The translations under genes and the position numbers were made by a program. DNA of 63,248 nucleotides from Cytophagales bacterium (lineage in GTDB: Bacteria; Bacteroidota; Bacteroidia; Cytophagales; Thermoflexibacteraceae). How positions within the stretch are numbered: position 1 is the stretch's first letter; every line of letters begins with the position of its first letter. Below are positions 9,433 through 19,290 of the stretch, piece after piece. The notes below the pieces were generated by a model that was not told the DNA's origin, made no database searches, and was given only the letters and a program-made list of their open reading frames with translations. The stretch is taken from the NCBI GenBank assembly GCA_013298985.1, contig JAAFJS010000007.1, positions 1 through 63,248 of the forward strand, written 5' to 3'.

Positions 9433-11991
9433 TTAATGGTCTATTCCATTGGTGCTTGGTGCAGGGAAGTCCTGCTCGTCAGTGGTACTTTCTGTATCTA
9501 CACTATTGATAACTTCTGCAACTACCTCACCATCAATGGCTTCTACTACTTCGCCTTCCATCACTTCTATTTTCGCAATAGAAGAAATAGCGTCATCTTC
9601 ATTGAGTTTTATCACGCGTACACCTTGCGTATTCCTGCCCATCACGCGCAACTGGGCAATGAGGAAGCGAATGGTAATGCCTACTTCTGTCATAATCATC
9701 AGCTGGTCAGTGTCTTTGACTTCCATGATACAAACCAAATTACCTGTTTTTTCGGTAACATTGAGTGCCTTTACGCCTTTTGCACCTCTATTGGTTAGTC
9801 TAAAATCCTCAATATCAGAACGTTTACCGTAGCCTTTTTCTGAAATCACCAACAGTTGCGTTTCGAGGTTACTAATCACGACCATGCCCACCACCTTGTT
9901 ATTTTCAGTATCAATGGAAATGCCACGAACACCTGCGGCAGTGCGACCCATTGGGCGAACTTTGCTCTCGTTAAAGCGAACCGCCATACCTGTTTTGGTT
10001 GCCAAAATGATTTCGTCAGTGCCACTGGTGAGGCGCACATCTAAGAGCATATCGCCTTCGTGAACTGTGATGGCATTGATACCGTTGGCGCGAGGGCGAG
10101 AATAAGCCTCTAAGGTTGTTTTCTTGATAGTGCCTTGCGTAGTACACATTATCAAGTAGTTATTGTTTATGTAGTCCTTGTCTTCTAAGTTTCTGACACT
10201 GACCACCGCCTTTACTTTATCGTCTTTTTCTATCTGAATCAGGTTTTGTAGTGGGCGACCTTTGGCAGTTTTGCTACCTTCGGGAACATTGTATGCTTTG
10301 AGCCAGAATAGCTTGCCTGACTGTGTGAAAATGAGCAAATAACTGTGCGTAGAAGCGATAAAAAGGTGTTCCGTAAAATCATTGTCCTTACTTGCTGCCC
10401 CGCGAGAGCCTACACCGCCGCGCCCTTGCGTGCGATATTCGGTCAGCGAAGTGCGCTTAATGTAGCCCTGATGCGAAATCGCAATAACCATTTCCTCTTC
10501 GGCAATCATGTCCTCGTAGGTAATGTCCTCATCTCCACCCAGTTCTATTTGGGTTCTGCGCGAATCGCCAAATCGTTCTCTGATGTCTGCCAATTCGCCT
10601 TTGATGATGTCCATTCGCAAAGTTTCGTTTGCCAAGATTTCTCGCAGGTAAGCTATCGTTTTGATGAGTTCATCATATTCATGTTGGAGTTTTTCACGTT
10701 CCAGCCCTGTCAATCGTTGTAAGCGCATTTCCAAAATTGCCCTTGCTTGGATTTCTGAAAAAGCAAACTGCTCAACCAACCCTACGCGTGCTATTTCTGG
10801 GTCATTAGAGCTACGAATCAAGGAAATAATCTGGTCTATAATGTCCAACGCCTTCAATAAACCTTCCAAAATGTGTGCGCGCTTTTCTGCCTCACTGAGT
10901 TCAAATCTGGTGCGGCGAATGACTACCTCATGTCTATGCTCTACATAATATTTGATTAACTCCTTCAAATTCAGCGTCATAGGTCTGCCTTTGACTAAGG
11001 CAACATTGTTTACGCTGAAAGCCACTTGGAGGTCTGTATGCTTGTATAAATTATTCAACACCACATTGGTAATGGCATCGCGTTTGAGTTCGTAAACCAC
11101 ACGCGTACCGTCGCGGTCAGATTCGTCGCGAATCGCTGAGATGCCTTCTAAGGATTTATCGTTTACCAAATCGGCAGTGTGTTGAATCAATTTTGACTTA
11201 TTGACCTGATAGGGCAGTTCCGTAACTACAATTTGTTGGCGGTCTTTGCCCATATCTTCTACCGTAGTTACGGCACGAATCACTACGCGTCCGCGACCTG
11301 TGGCAAAGGCATTTTTGATGCCGTTGATGCCGTAAATAGTACCACCCGTAGGGAAATCAGGGGCTTTGATGTAGTCCATCAACTCTAAAATCGTGATTTC
11401 GGGGTTATTAATGTACGCAATAATACCATCTACGACCTCTCTGAGATTGTGAGGAGCCATGTTGGTCGCCATACCTACGGCAATACCAGAAGTACCATTG
11501 ACCAATAAATTGGGGATTTTGCCAGGGAGAACACTGGGTTCTTCTAAAGAATCGTCAAAGTTGGATTGGAAATCCACTGTATTTTTGTTGAGGTCGGCGA
11601 GCAATTCTTCCGCCATTCTCCTCAGACGAGCTTCGGTATAACGCATTGCGGCAGGATTATCGCCGTCTACAGAGCCAAAGTTACCCTGCCCGTCCACGAG
11701 TTCGTAGCGCATAGACCATGCCTGCGCCATACGCACCATCGCATCATACACCGCCGTATCGCCATGGGGGTGATACTTACCCAACACCTCGCCCACAATA
11801 CGGGCAGATTTCTTGTACGGCTTGTTAGAACTTAAGCCCAAATCAGACATTGCATAAAGGATACGACGGTGAACGGGTTTTAGACCGTCGCGCACATCAG
11901 GCAAAGCCCTTGATACTATCACCGACATCGAATAATCGATGTAGGCGGTTCTCATTTCTTCCTCTATGTTAATCGGAATGATATTTTCCAT
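9433..11991 (-). CDS. gyrA: DNA gyrase subunit A
   Basis: An 852-aa type II topoisomerase subunit that breaks and rejoins DNA and, with GyrB, introduces negative supercoils. The winged-helix breakage domain carries the active tyrosine in RYTEAR (Y about 118). The quinolone-resistance region reads [17 protein letters not shown], so the E. coli Ser83 position is Thr and Asp87 is kept, with no obvious resistance change. The C-terminal beta-pinwheel has the GyrA box QGRGGVG (canonical QRRGGKG), which separates gyrase from ParC. The last 40 residues are acidic and low-complexity. It appears monocistronic: a terminator lies downstream and about 450 bp of non-coding DNA upstream. Confidence 0.98.
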   Translation of the reverse strand: MENIIPINIEEEMRTAYIDYSMSVIVSRALPDVRDGLKPVHRRILYAMSDLGLSSNKPYKKSARIVGEVLGKYHPHGDTAVYDAMVRMAQAWSMRYELVDGQGNFGSVDGDNPAAMRYTEARLRRMAEELLADLNKNTVDFQSNFDDSLEEPSVLPGKIPNLLVNGTSGIAVGMATNMAPHNLREVVDGIIAYINNPEITILELMDYIKAPDFPTGGTIYGINGIKNAFATGRGRVVIRAVTTVEDMGKDRQQIVVTELPYQVNKSKLIQHTADLVNDKSLEGISAIRDESDRDGTRVVYELKRDAITNVVLNNLYKHTDLQVAFSVNNVALVKGRPMTLNLKELIKYYVEHRHEVVIRRTRFELSEAEKRAHILEGLLKALDIIDQIISLIRSSNDPEIARVGLVEQFAFSEIQARAILEMRLQRLTGLEREKLQHEYDELIKTIAYLREILANETLRMDIIKGELADIRERFGDSRRTQIELGGDEDITYEDMIAEEEMVIAISHQGYIKRTSLTEYRTQGRGGVGSRGAASKDNDFTEHLFIASTHSYLLIFTQSGKLFWLKAYNVPEGSKTAKGRPLQNLIQIEKDDKVKAVVSVRNLEDKDYINNNYLIMCTTQGTIKKTTLEAYSRPRANGINAITVHEGDMLLDVRLTSGTDEIILATKTGMAVRFNESKVRPMGRTAAGVRGISIDTENNKVVGMVVISNLETQLLVISEKGYGKRSDIEDFRLTNRGAKGVKALNVTEKTGNLVCIMEVKDTDQLMIMTEVGITIRFLIAQLRVMGRNTQGVRVIKLNEDDAISSIAKIEVMEGEVVEAIDGEVVAEVINSVDTESTTDEQDFPAPSTNGIDH

Positions 11992-12440
11992 GGAAATTGT
12001 ATTGAGTTATGAGTTTTGAGTGAGGAATTATGGCTTTTATATTTAATTGATTTTAAATAACTTAAATAAAAAATAATCTTCACTCTCTACATTGCTGAAA
12101 TAATTGCTAAATAACGAAATTATCAATTTTTTGATAATTTTTTTAACCCACAAAGATAAGAAAAAAGATGAAGTTTACAAAGGATTGAGAGAAAAAATCA
12201 AAATAAAATAGAAGAATTTTAAGGTTGTAAATATTTGATTATTAAATGATTGCAAAACTAATTTTATCAAGGCTGGTTTTTGGAGAAAGACAAACAAGAT
12301 AAGCATTGACCAAACTTTTGTAAATGAATAATTAGGAAATGCCAAGGACTTTTTGACTTTTACAAGAAGTCCTTGCATCTTTTCATTTTGGGTGATATGC
12401 AAAAATCAATATTATTACTCAATATTTTATTTACAAATTT
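11992..12440. other. Non-coding region upstream of gyrA
   Basis: No convincing gene is seen. Two hairpins are visible: AAATTATCAA/TTGATAATTT (12117-12126 and 12131-12140) and CAAGGACTT/AAGTCCTTG (12343-12351 and 12367-12375). The second lies just past the stop of the minus-strand hydroxylase gene and could help end its transcript, although it lacks a clean T-run in that direction. A 75-codon minus-strand frame at 12175-12402 has no recognisable features. Confidence 0.5.
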
Positions 12441-13718
12441 TCACCAAGCCAGCTTGTCAGTGGCTTTGTAGGGTTTGCGAATCTCAAAAAATACAAAATA
12501 AGCAGTAACTAATGTGGAAAGCACAAAATAAGACACTATCAAATAATAACCCAAGCCAAATACCTTGCTCATGCCAAACCAATCACCTGTGTAGAAAATA
12601 AAACAAATGCCTCCTATATTTTTTATCGTTTCCCAAGCCAGTGCAAAGGGGTTTCTGTCCATCAACTCAGTATAACTGTAAACTGAAAGAAAAATAAATC
12701 CTCCATAAATAAAAATATTGGGCGTACCAATACTGCCTAAGTTTGCAAAAAAATAAAACATCAATAAGGTGATGGAAGCAAACTGTACCCAAGCCCAAGT
12801 GTTTAACAATGAGGAACTTAGCGGTTCATATTTTTGATAATCATAGACATTTTCTATTTTTTTGACGGGATATTGGCTCTCCACGTCAGCAGGTCGCCAG
12901 CCTGTAGGCATGAACCACACGCGAAACTTGTCCCAAATATTGCGGGTGCGCCAAGCGTCTTGGACAAGTAGCCAAAGGTGTAAGAAGTTGATTCTGATGG
13001 GATTCCAAGTTTCTACGGGACGCGTAATACCGTAAACAGGAGACACATTGGGTAGTTCTTCTTGGAAAGTACCAAAAAGTTTGTCCCAAATAATAAAAAT
13101 TTGTCCATGATTCCTGTCCAAATATTCAGGATTGATGGCGTGGTGTACGCGATGGTGCGAAGGCGTAACAATGATTTTTTCCAAAAAACCCATCTTGCTA
13201 ATGTGCTGGGTATGATACCAAAACTGGGCAAAAAGATGGACAGGAGCAACTATGGCAATGATTGTGGTAGGCACGCCACAAATAGCCGCGGGGAGCAAAA
13301 AGAAAGTAAACAGGTTCACAAAAGAAGAAATGCTCTGGCGCAAGGCACAGGCTAAGTTAAAATCTTCGCTACTGTGATGAATGGCGTGTTTGTTCCAAAA
13401 AAAATTGATTTGATGTGAAATTCTATGCGTCCAATAACCATTAAAGTCAAGCACTATGAACGCTATGATGACCAAGAACACCGTAGATTCGATATGAAAA
13501 ATGGCTAATTTTTCTACCATTATTTTATAGGTAAGTATAGAAACACTCAAGCCCAATACGTCCTTTACTACATTGGTGATGCCTGAACTAAGACTCGAAA
13601 TCATGTCCATATTGCGGTAGGTATCCATGCCCTTGTACCAGCCGTACCATTTTTCCAGTAAGACTGCCACCAAAAAGATAGGCATTGCTATCAATAAAAT
13701 CTTTCCGTATAATTCCAT
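12441..13718 (-). CDS. Sterol desaturase / fatty-acid hydroxylase family membrane protein
   Basis: A di-iron integral-membrane oxygenase. The start at 13718 (MELYGKILLIAMP) is preferred to the longer frame from 13787, whose extra 23 residues read as a chance hydrophobic extension; the product is 425 aa. The histidine clusters of the family are present: HRISH, then HAIHHSSE, then HHRVHH ... NHGQ, arranged between transmembrane helices. Four or more further hydrophobic segments follow in the last 150 residues, so it is longer than plain hydroxylases. Bacterial relatives act on carotenoids, sterol-like lipids or fatty acids; the substrate here is unknown. The neighbours (gyrA, a histidine kinase) give no pathway context. 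Confidence 0.88.
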   Translation of the reverse strand: MELYGKILLIAMPIFLVAVLLEKWYGWYKGMDTYRNMDMISSLSSGITNVVKDVLGLSVSILTYKIMVEKLAIFHIESTVFLVIIAFIVLDFNGYWTHRISHQINFFWNKHAIHHSSEDFNLACALRQSISSFVNLFTFFLLPAAICGVPTTIIAIVAPVHLFAQFWYHTQHISKMGFLEKIIVTPSHHRVHHAINPEYLDRNHGQIFIIWDKLFGTFQEELPNVSPVYGITRPVETWNPIRINFLHLWLLVQDAWRTRNIWDKFRVWFMPTGWRPADVESQYPVKKIENVYDYQKYEPLSSSLLNTWAWVQFASITLLMFYFFANLGSIGTPNIFIYGGFIFLSVYSYTELMDRNPFALAWETIKNIGGICFIFYTGDWFGMSKVFGLGYYLIVSYFVLSTLVTAYFVFFEIRKPYKATDKLAW

Positions 13719-14417
13719 GCGCTTGGGTAAGTTTTGAACAGCAAAGGTAGTAAAAAAAATAAGAAATAAATAACAGATTACTGACAAAAAATACTGTGTA
13801 AAGAGTTTATTTTCAGAATATTGTATTTACTTTGATTATCCTCAATTTGGATAGATTTTGCAAATAAAGTAAAGACAACCTATAAAATAAGATTAGATAA
13901 AATAAGATTAGACTAAAAAAATTACCTACAAAATAAAGAAAAGACAGGAATACTAAGTAGTAAGAAAAGAATAAGTTATTAAGCTATTTATTTAAAAAAT
14001 GTAAATGGAAACGCAGGTCATAGCTGGAAATATTTAAGCCCATGCGTTTCCTTACTATTGCATCCACCTAAAAACTTGATACAAATATAAGGCATGGAAA
14101 ATAAAAATGCAATAGAAAACTGTTAAATTTTGTAAATAATGTATTAAAAATTATATTTTTTCTGTTTTTCAAATGTAACTATCTCATTATCAATCTCTAC
14201 TATTAATGCTGTTCTTTCAGCAGAAATTAAATAATTTTTAACTAAATTTCTTTTCCACCTCAAAATTTTGATAGTATTCTGTCAGTTGAAATCACAAGCA
14301 ATCACAAATTTTGCAATAAACAAATTTGAAAATTATTATGCTTTTTTATTAGACTATAATGTTTTTTACCTACTTTTAATGTTGCTATGTGCTATTATAA
14401 TTCAATCGAACCAATCT
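13719..14417. other. Non-coding divergent intergenic region
   Basis: About 700 AT-rich bases between the hydroxylase gene (minus) and the TPR kinase (plus), with stop codons in all frames. It contains near-direct copies of ataagattaga around 13889-13915 and an inverted repeat GGAAACGCA (14007-14015) / TGCGTTTCC (14043-14051) with a 27-nt spacer. No tRNA or known riboswitch pattern was seen. Confidence 0.5.
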
Positions 14418-16427
14418 ATGATGACTTTCAAATATTTTTTTACGTGTTTTACCGTATTTTTCCTGAGTATTTTTAGCTGTTGTGGTCAGTCTAAGCAGGT
14501 CGTAGATAGTTTGCAGCAGCTGGCTTTGGGGCAGGCAGATAGCTTAAAATCAGCTACATATATTCAGTTGGCTTCTATGTATCTGTATTCATCAGCAGAC
14601 AAGGCTTTTGACTATGCCAAAAAAGCCTTAGCAGCAGCAGAAGTAGGGAAATCTACACAACAAATCGCGGAATCTCATCGCCAAGTTGGGCTGGCACACT
14701 GGCAGTTGGGCAATCTTTCCGAAGCCTCCGAGCAGTTTTATATGGCACTGAGTCTGTACGAAAAAATAGCGCATAAGCAGGGGATTGCCAATACGATTGG
14801 GAATTTGGGCTTGGTCAAAAATGCCGCTGAAAATTACGAAGAAGCAATAAAACTATACAAAGAAGCTGTCCAAAAGCAAACGGAAATCAATAACAAAGGC
14901 AGAATGGCAGTAAACTACAACAATTTGGGAGATGCTTATTTCAAACTCAAAAACTATCCCGAAGCCATTGATTATTACCATAAAGCACTAAACACCTACC
15001 AAACCAAACCCAGAGATATTGACAAAGTTACTAATTTTCGCAATCTTGGGGCAGTTTATACGGCAATGGGCAACTATGATTCAGCCTATTATTATCTTGC
15101 CTCTAATGATGTCCTCTATGCGAGTTTGGAAGAAAAACGCGGACAGGCAAGTAACTATAAGCTATTCGCAGAATTGTTTTTGAAACAAAAAAAGGCAAGT
15201 GAAGCACAAGTTTACGCGCTAAAAGGTTTGGAAATAGCACAAAAAAACAGCCTGAAGCCTATTCTGAGAGATATTTATGAACTGTTATCTGAGATTTATT
15301 TCCAGCAAGGAAGCTACGAACCCGCCTTCAATGCCCAAAAACAAATGGTTTTGTATCGTGATAGTGTATTAAATGAAAAAAATATTACCAAAATCATGGG
15401 GCAACAGTTGGTGTATGAAGCCCAAAAGAAAGAATTAGAAATCGAGCTACTCAAAAAGTTACACCTACAATCCAGTCAAAATCAGCAAATTATTATTGCC
15501 TCTCTGGTGGCAATTTCTATTTTGGGATTGGTTTTTACCATTAATGTTTATAATGGACGCAAAAATGCAAGACAGAAAAACATTTTGCTGGAAGCCAAAA
15601 ACAAGGAAATCAACGAACAAAAAGAAGAACTGGCAACACAAAAAGAAGAGTTAATCGTTAGTGCTAATAATTTGTCAGAGGCATTCAATAGAATTGAACT
15701 CAAAAAAATAAAAATAGAAGAGCAAGCAGAAAAACTACAAGAACTCAATAAGCAAAAAGACAAAATTTTTTCCATCATTGGGCATGATTTGCGAAGCCCA
15801 ATGGCGGCTTTGCAGGGCGTTTTGGGTATTTTAGACCCAGATACGTTTACCAAAGAGGAGTTGATAATGATAAAACAAGATATTTCGGCGCAGCTCAAAG
15901 GAGTGGATACTATCTTACAAAACCTGCTCCAATGGGCAAGAAATCAAAATAGTGGACAAAAAATGGAGGTTTCAGTCTTTGAACTCACAGAAAGCATCGC
16001 TACCAATATTACATTGCTAAGTCCTATCGCACATGAAAAAAATATAGCCTTGAATGTAGTTTTGCCTGAAAGTTTGAAAATCTCTGCTGATGCGAACCAA
16101 GTTAGCACTGTAATTCGCAATCTGCTGTCCAATGCCATCAAATTTACCCCTCCAAATGGTAAAATCACCGTAGAAGGTTTAAAAATCAATGACAAGGAAG
16201 CGCAAGTAAGCGTGGCAGATACAGGTATGGGCATGAGTGCAGCGCAGTTGCAAAAACTATTTGAAATAAGCACTCATTTCACCACCCAAGGCACTGCGGG
16301 CGAGAAAGGAACAGGCTTGGGATTGCTACTGTGCAAGGATTTTGTCGAGCAAAATGGGGGAAAAATAGCCGTAGAAAGCGAAGTGGGGAAGGGAACAAGA
16401 TTTTATTTTACGATTCCATTGGCTTAG
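14418..16427 (+). CDS. TPR-containing sensor histidine kinase
   Basis: The start at ATG 14418 (MMTFKYFFTCFTVFFLSIFSCC) gives a signal sequence with a Cys that could be lipidated, so the longer frame from 14268 is not used; 669 aa. The periplasmic half holds five or six TPR units (for example NNLGDAYFKLKNYPEAIDYY). One transmembrane helix (QIIIASLVAISILGLVFTI) and a coiled coil lead to the kinase core: H-box IGHDLRSPM with His456, N-box NLLSNAIKF, and G-boxes DTGMGM and GTGLGL. It would autophosphorylate in the cytoplasm in response to an outside signal read by the TPRs. No response regulator gene is adjacent, so it is an orphan kinase. The serine hydrolase gene starts 20 bp downstream. Confidence 0.92.
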   Translation: MMTFKYFFTCFTVFFLSIFSCCGQSKQVVDSLQQLALGQADSLKSATYIQLASMYLYSSADKAFDYAKKALAAAEVGKSTQQIAESHRQVGLAHWQLGNLSEASEQFYMALSLYEKIAHKQGIANTIGNLGLVKNAAENYEEAIKLYKEAVQKQTEINNKGRMAVNYNNLGDAYFKLKNYPEAIDYYHKALNTYQTKPRDIDKVTNFRNLGAVYTAMGNYDSAYYYLASNDVLYASLEEKRGQASNYKLFAELFLKQKKASEAQVYALKGLEIAQKNSLKPILRDIYELLSEIYFQQGSYEPAFNAQKQMVLYRDSVLNEKNITKIMGQQLVYEAQKKELEIELLKKLHLQSSQNQQIIIASLVAISILGLVFTINVYNGRKNARQKNILLEAKNKEINEQKEELATQKEELIVSANNLSEAFNRIELKKIKIEEQAEKLQELNKQKDKIFSIIGHDLRSPMAALQGVLGILDPDTFTKEELIMIKQDISAQLKGVDTILQNLLQWARNQNSGQKMEVSVFELTESIATNITLLSPIAHEKNIALNVVLPESLKISADANQVSTVIRNLLSNAIKFTPPNGKITVEGLKINDKEAQVSVADTGMGMSAAQLQKLFEISTHFTTQGTAGEKGTGLGLLLCKDFVEQNGGKIAVESEVGKGTRFYFTIPLA

Positions 16428-16447
16428 TTTTGAAAAAAATAAAAAAT

Positions 16448-17683
16448 ATGAAAAAACAACTGTCCTTTATTGTACTCATTTTCTTTTTGTTATCGCCTGT
16501 CTTTGCTCAAAAAAGCAAAAAAACAACTGCTCCGAAGCCTTATTTCCCTCCAGCCCAAAGCTGGGAGGAAAAATTACCTACGGATTTAGGGATGAACGCC
16601 AGCAAGATTCAGGAAGCAGTAGCTCTGGCAATAGCCAGCGAAACAAAGAATCCGCGCAATATGGAAATCAATCATTATCAGACATTTGGCAAAGAGCCTT
16701 TTGGTGTTGGGATTGGTGCGTTTGCGGAACGAGGTGCGCCCACAGGTCTGATTATCTACAAAGGTTATGTGGTCGCGAAGTGGGGTGAGGTTTGGCGCAA
16801 CGACATGGCACACAGCGTAACCAAGAGTCTGCTCTCTACTGTGGTAGGTTTGGCGGTGGATAAAGGCTTGATTGTCAGTGTAAACGATACCGTAGCTCAC
16901 TACATTCCTCCGATTGAGATTTACGGCGAACCCTTGCTTCACCCCGCCGAGCTGATAGGGAAGCCACAACTTTTGCAACTCTTTGATACGCCGCATAATA
17001 AGACGATTACTTGGGACAATCTGCTCCGCCAAACAAGCGACTGGGAAGGCACGCTTTGGGGAAAACCTGACTGGGCAGACCGCCCCAGCGATAAACCCGA
17101 AGAATGGTACAATCGCAAGCGTAACCCCGCAGGAAGCGTCTATGAATACAATGATGTGCGGGTAAACGTGCTGGCATTAGCGGCAACGAGTGTGTGGCGA
17201 AAACCACTGCCACAGGTGCTAAAAACCTATATTATGGACGAAATTGGGGCTTCTTCGGCTTGGAGATGGACAGGTTACAGGAATGCTTGGATTGTCTTGG
17301 ACGGTCAAATCGTGCAGTCTGTAAGCGGTGGCGGACACTGGGGCGGCGGTTTATTTATCAACGCGTATGACATGGCGCGTTTTGGCTTGCTTTCTATGCA
17401 CAAGGGGAATTGGAACGGCAAATCCCTCCTTTCAGAAAAATGGATTGGACAGGCGACTACGCCCACGCCCGCCCAACTGAGCTACGGCTACATGAATTAT
17501 TTTTTGAATACAGACAAAAAATATCTCCCCAGCGCACCTGAAAAGGCGTTTGCTCATATCGGCAACGGAACAAACATGGTTTATGTAGATTCGGAAAACG
17601 AATTAGTCGTAGTGGCGAGATGGATAGACGGCAAAAGTTTGGACGATTTGGTAAAAAAAGTATTGGAAGCTATAAGTAAATGA
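16448..17683 (+). CDS. Secreted serine hydrolase (class C beta-lactamase / penicillin-binding fold)
   Basis: The start at ATG 16448 gives a signal peptide (MKKQLSFIVLIFFLLSPVFAQ); the product is 411 aa. The serine-hydrolase triad motifs are visible: S-x-x-K as SVTK (Ser123, Lys126), a Tyr-x-Asn motif YND in the stretch VYEYNDVRVN, and HIGNG replacing the KTG box, as in esterase- or peptidase-type members of this family. It should act in the periplasm. The substrate is unknown; the HIG box favours an esterase or peptidase over a true beta-lactamase. It lies 20 bp after the TPR kinase gene and could be co-transcribed with it. Confidence 0.88.
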   Translation: MKKQLSFIVLIFFLLSPVFAQKSKKTTAPKPYFPPAQSWEEKLPTDLGMNASKIQEAVALAIASETKNPRNMEINHYQTFGKEPFGVGIGAFAERGAPTGLIIYKGYVVAKWGEVWRNDMAHSVTKSLLSTVVGLAVDKGLIVSVNDTVAHYIPPIEIYGEPLLHPAELIGKPQLLQLFDTPHNKTITWDNLLRQTSDWEGTLWGKPDWADRPSDKPEEWYNRKRNPAGSVYEYNDVRVNVLALAATSVWRKPLPQVLKTYIMDEIGASSAWRWTGYRNAWIVLDGQIVQSVSGGGHWGGGLFINAYDMARFGLLSMHKGNWNGKSLLSEKWIGQATTPTPAQLSYGYMNYFLNTDKKYLPSAPEKAFAHIGNGTNMVYVDSENELVVVARWIDGKSLDDLVKKVLEAISK

Positions 17684-17858
17684 GCTATCAAAGTAATAGT
17701 TTGAAAACATAATACACTGCTTTAAATATTTGCAAACCCCAATAATTTTATCACGCATTTTCTTTTCCTTATGCCAACATTTTTATACTTTACATTTTAA
17801 TAACCAATTTTGAAGTTAAAAATCTGTAATTGAATCTTTTAAAAACATAATACTGAAA

Positions 17859-19049
17859 ATGAGAAAAATTACAATGCTCGGCACAGGCTTGATAGGCGTG
17901 TTTTATACCATGGCGATTCATGGGCAGAGAAGTCGCGATAAGGTCTGCACCATCTATTCGAGAAGCGAAGAACGCGGCAGAAAGGTGGCAGAAGAATATG
18001 GAATAGCACGCCACACGACAAGCATGGAAGATGCCATCAATGACCCCGAAACTGATACGGTTGTGATTGGCTTGCCCAATGATATGCACTTGGAAGCGGT
18101 AAGGCTATGCGCCCAAGCAAAAAAAGCCGTTCTCTGCACCAAACCTCTGGGACGAACCGCCGAAGAAGCAAAGCAAATGTTGCAAATGGTAGAGGAAGCG
18201 GGCGTTTTCCATGGCTACCTCGAAGATTTGGCTTACACCCCCAAAACGTTGAAGGCGTTGGAAACGATACAGGCAGGCGCACTTGGCAAAATACTTTGGG
18301 TGCGCTCGCGCGAAACTCACCCAGGTCCGCACAGTGATTGGTTTTGGAACGCAAAGATTTCAGGCGGCGGAGCCATGGTCGATTTGGGTTGCCACTGCAT
18401 AGAAATAGCTCGTAACTACATTGGAAAGGACGTAATGCCTATTGAGGCTATGTGCTGGACAGCCACGCAAGTCAAACCCATTGAGGCAGAAGACCACGCC
18501 ATTGGCTTAGTCAAATACGCTAACGGTGCGATTGCTCAGTTCGAGGTGAGTTGGAGTTTTCGTGGAGGCATGGACTTACGCGACGAGGTAAGCGGAAGTG
18601 AAGGCGTGGTACGCATTGACCACTTCTTACGCACTGGTTTTGAGGTATATACCGCCGTAGGTATGGGCGATTATGTTGCCGAAAAAGCCGAATCTACCAA
18701 AGGTTGGCTTTTCCCCGTAGGCGACGAAGTGAATACACTGGGCTACAACCATATGTTTACCGATATGTTTGACGGCATCGAGCAAGGCAAAACCCCAATG
18801 GAGTCATTTTATGATGGTTACATTGTGAACGCCATCATAGACGCTTGCTACAAATCTGCCAAATCCAAAAAGTGGGAAAATATAGAACTGGAAATTTGGC
18901 GCGGCAGAACGGACATTATCGAAGAAAGAATCTTGATAGAATATGATGCAAACCACTATTTGGTCAAAGAGGAAAAACTGCCCGACGGACGCACCAAAAC
19001 CATTTTGAAAGAAAAAGAAAGCGGAAAAATCATAGATAGAGTAAGCTAA
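17859..19049 (+). CDS. Gfo/Idh/MocA family NAD(P)-dependent oxidoreductase
   Basis: A 396-aa sugar or cyclitol dehydrogenase-like enzyme. The Rossmann domain starts with [11 protein letters not shown] (glycine-rich loop); LCTKPLGR is the EKP-type motif carrying the catalytic-region Lys; [17 protein letters not shown] is the active-site helix with the conserved Asp and His. About 40 C-terminal residues beyond the fold are charged ([15 protein letters not shown]). Its substrate cannot be named. It is separated by about 240 bp from smc and seems to be its own unit. Confidence 0.9.
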   Translation: MRKITMLGTGLIGVFYTMAIHGQRSRDKVCTIYSRSEERGRKVAEEYGIARHTTSMEDAINDPETDTVVIGLPNDMHLEAVRLCAQAKKAVLCTKPLGRTAEEAKQMLQMVEEAGVFHGYLEDLAYTPKTLKALETIQAGALGKILWVRSRETHPGPHSDWFWNAKISGGGAMVDLGCHCIEIARNYIGKDVMPIEAMCWTATQVKPIEAEDHAIGLVKYANGAIAQFEVSWSFRGGMDLRDEVSGSEGVVRIDHFLRTGFEVYTAVGMGDYVAEKAESTKGWLFPVGDEVNTLGYNHMFTDMFDGIEQGKTPMESFYDGYIVNAIIDACYKSAKSKKWENIELEIWRGRTDIIEERILIEYDANHYLVKEEKLPDGRTKTILKEKESGKIIDRVS

Positions 19050-19290
19050 AAGCCCTAAAACAAAGAAAATAGGTGATAAGAAACAAAACAACCTATCACC
19101 TATTTTTCAAAAAATGGAGTACAAAATCTTTTCCCTTTGAAATACATACACAAGTTAGATTCAGTTTTAACAACTTTCCTACCTTCACAAAGCCTTTTCT
19201 CCAAAAACAAGCGTAATTTTGTTGCTCAGATTGTTTGAATGATTGAATTTCTAAAAAACAATTAATACCAACAATTTTCTACGTAAAAAA

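Noticed and set aside
9433-11991. Quinolone-resistance change in gyrA
   Set aside because: Thr at the Ser83-equivalent position is a common natural residue and Asp87 is unchanged.
12175-12402. 75-codon minus-strand frame upstream of gyrA
   Set aside because: Low-complexity hydrophobic translation, no family features, and it lies in a region otherwise full of stops.
18037-18354. Several frames opposite the Gfo/Idh/MocA gene
   Set aside because: These are shadows over the best conserved part of the oxidoreductase.
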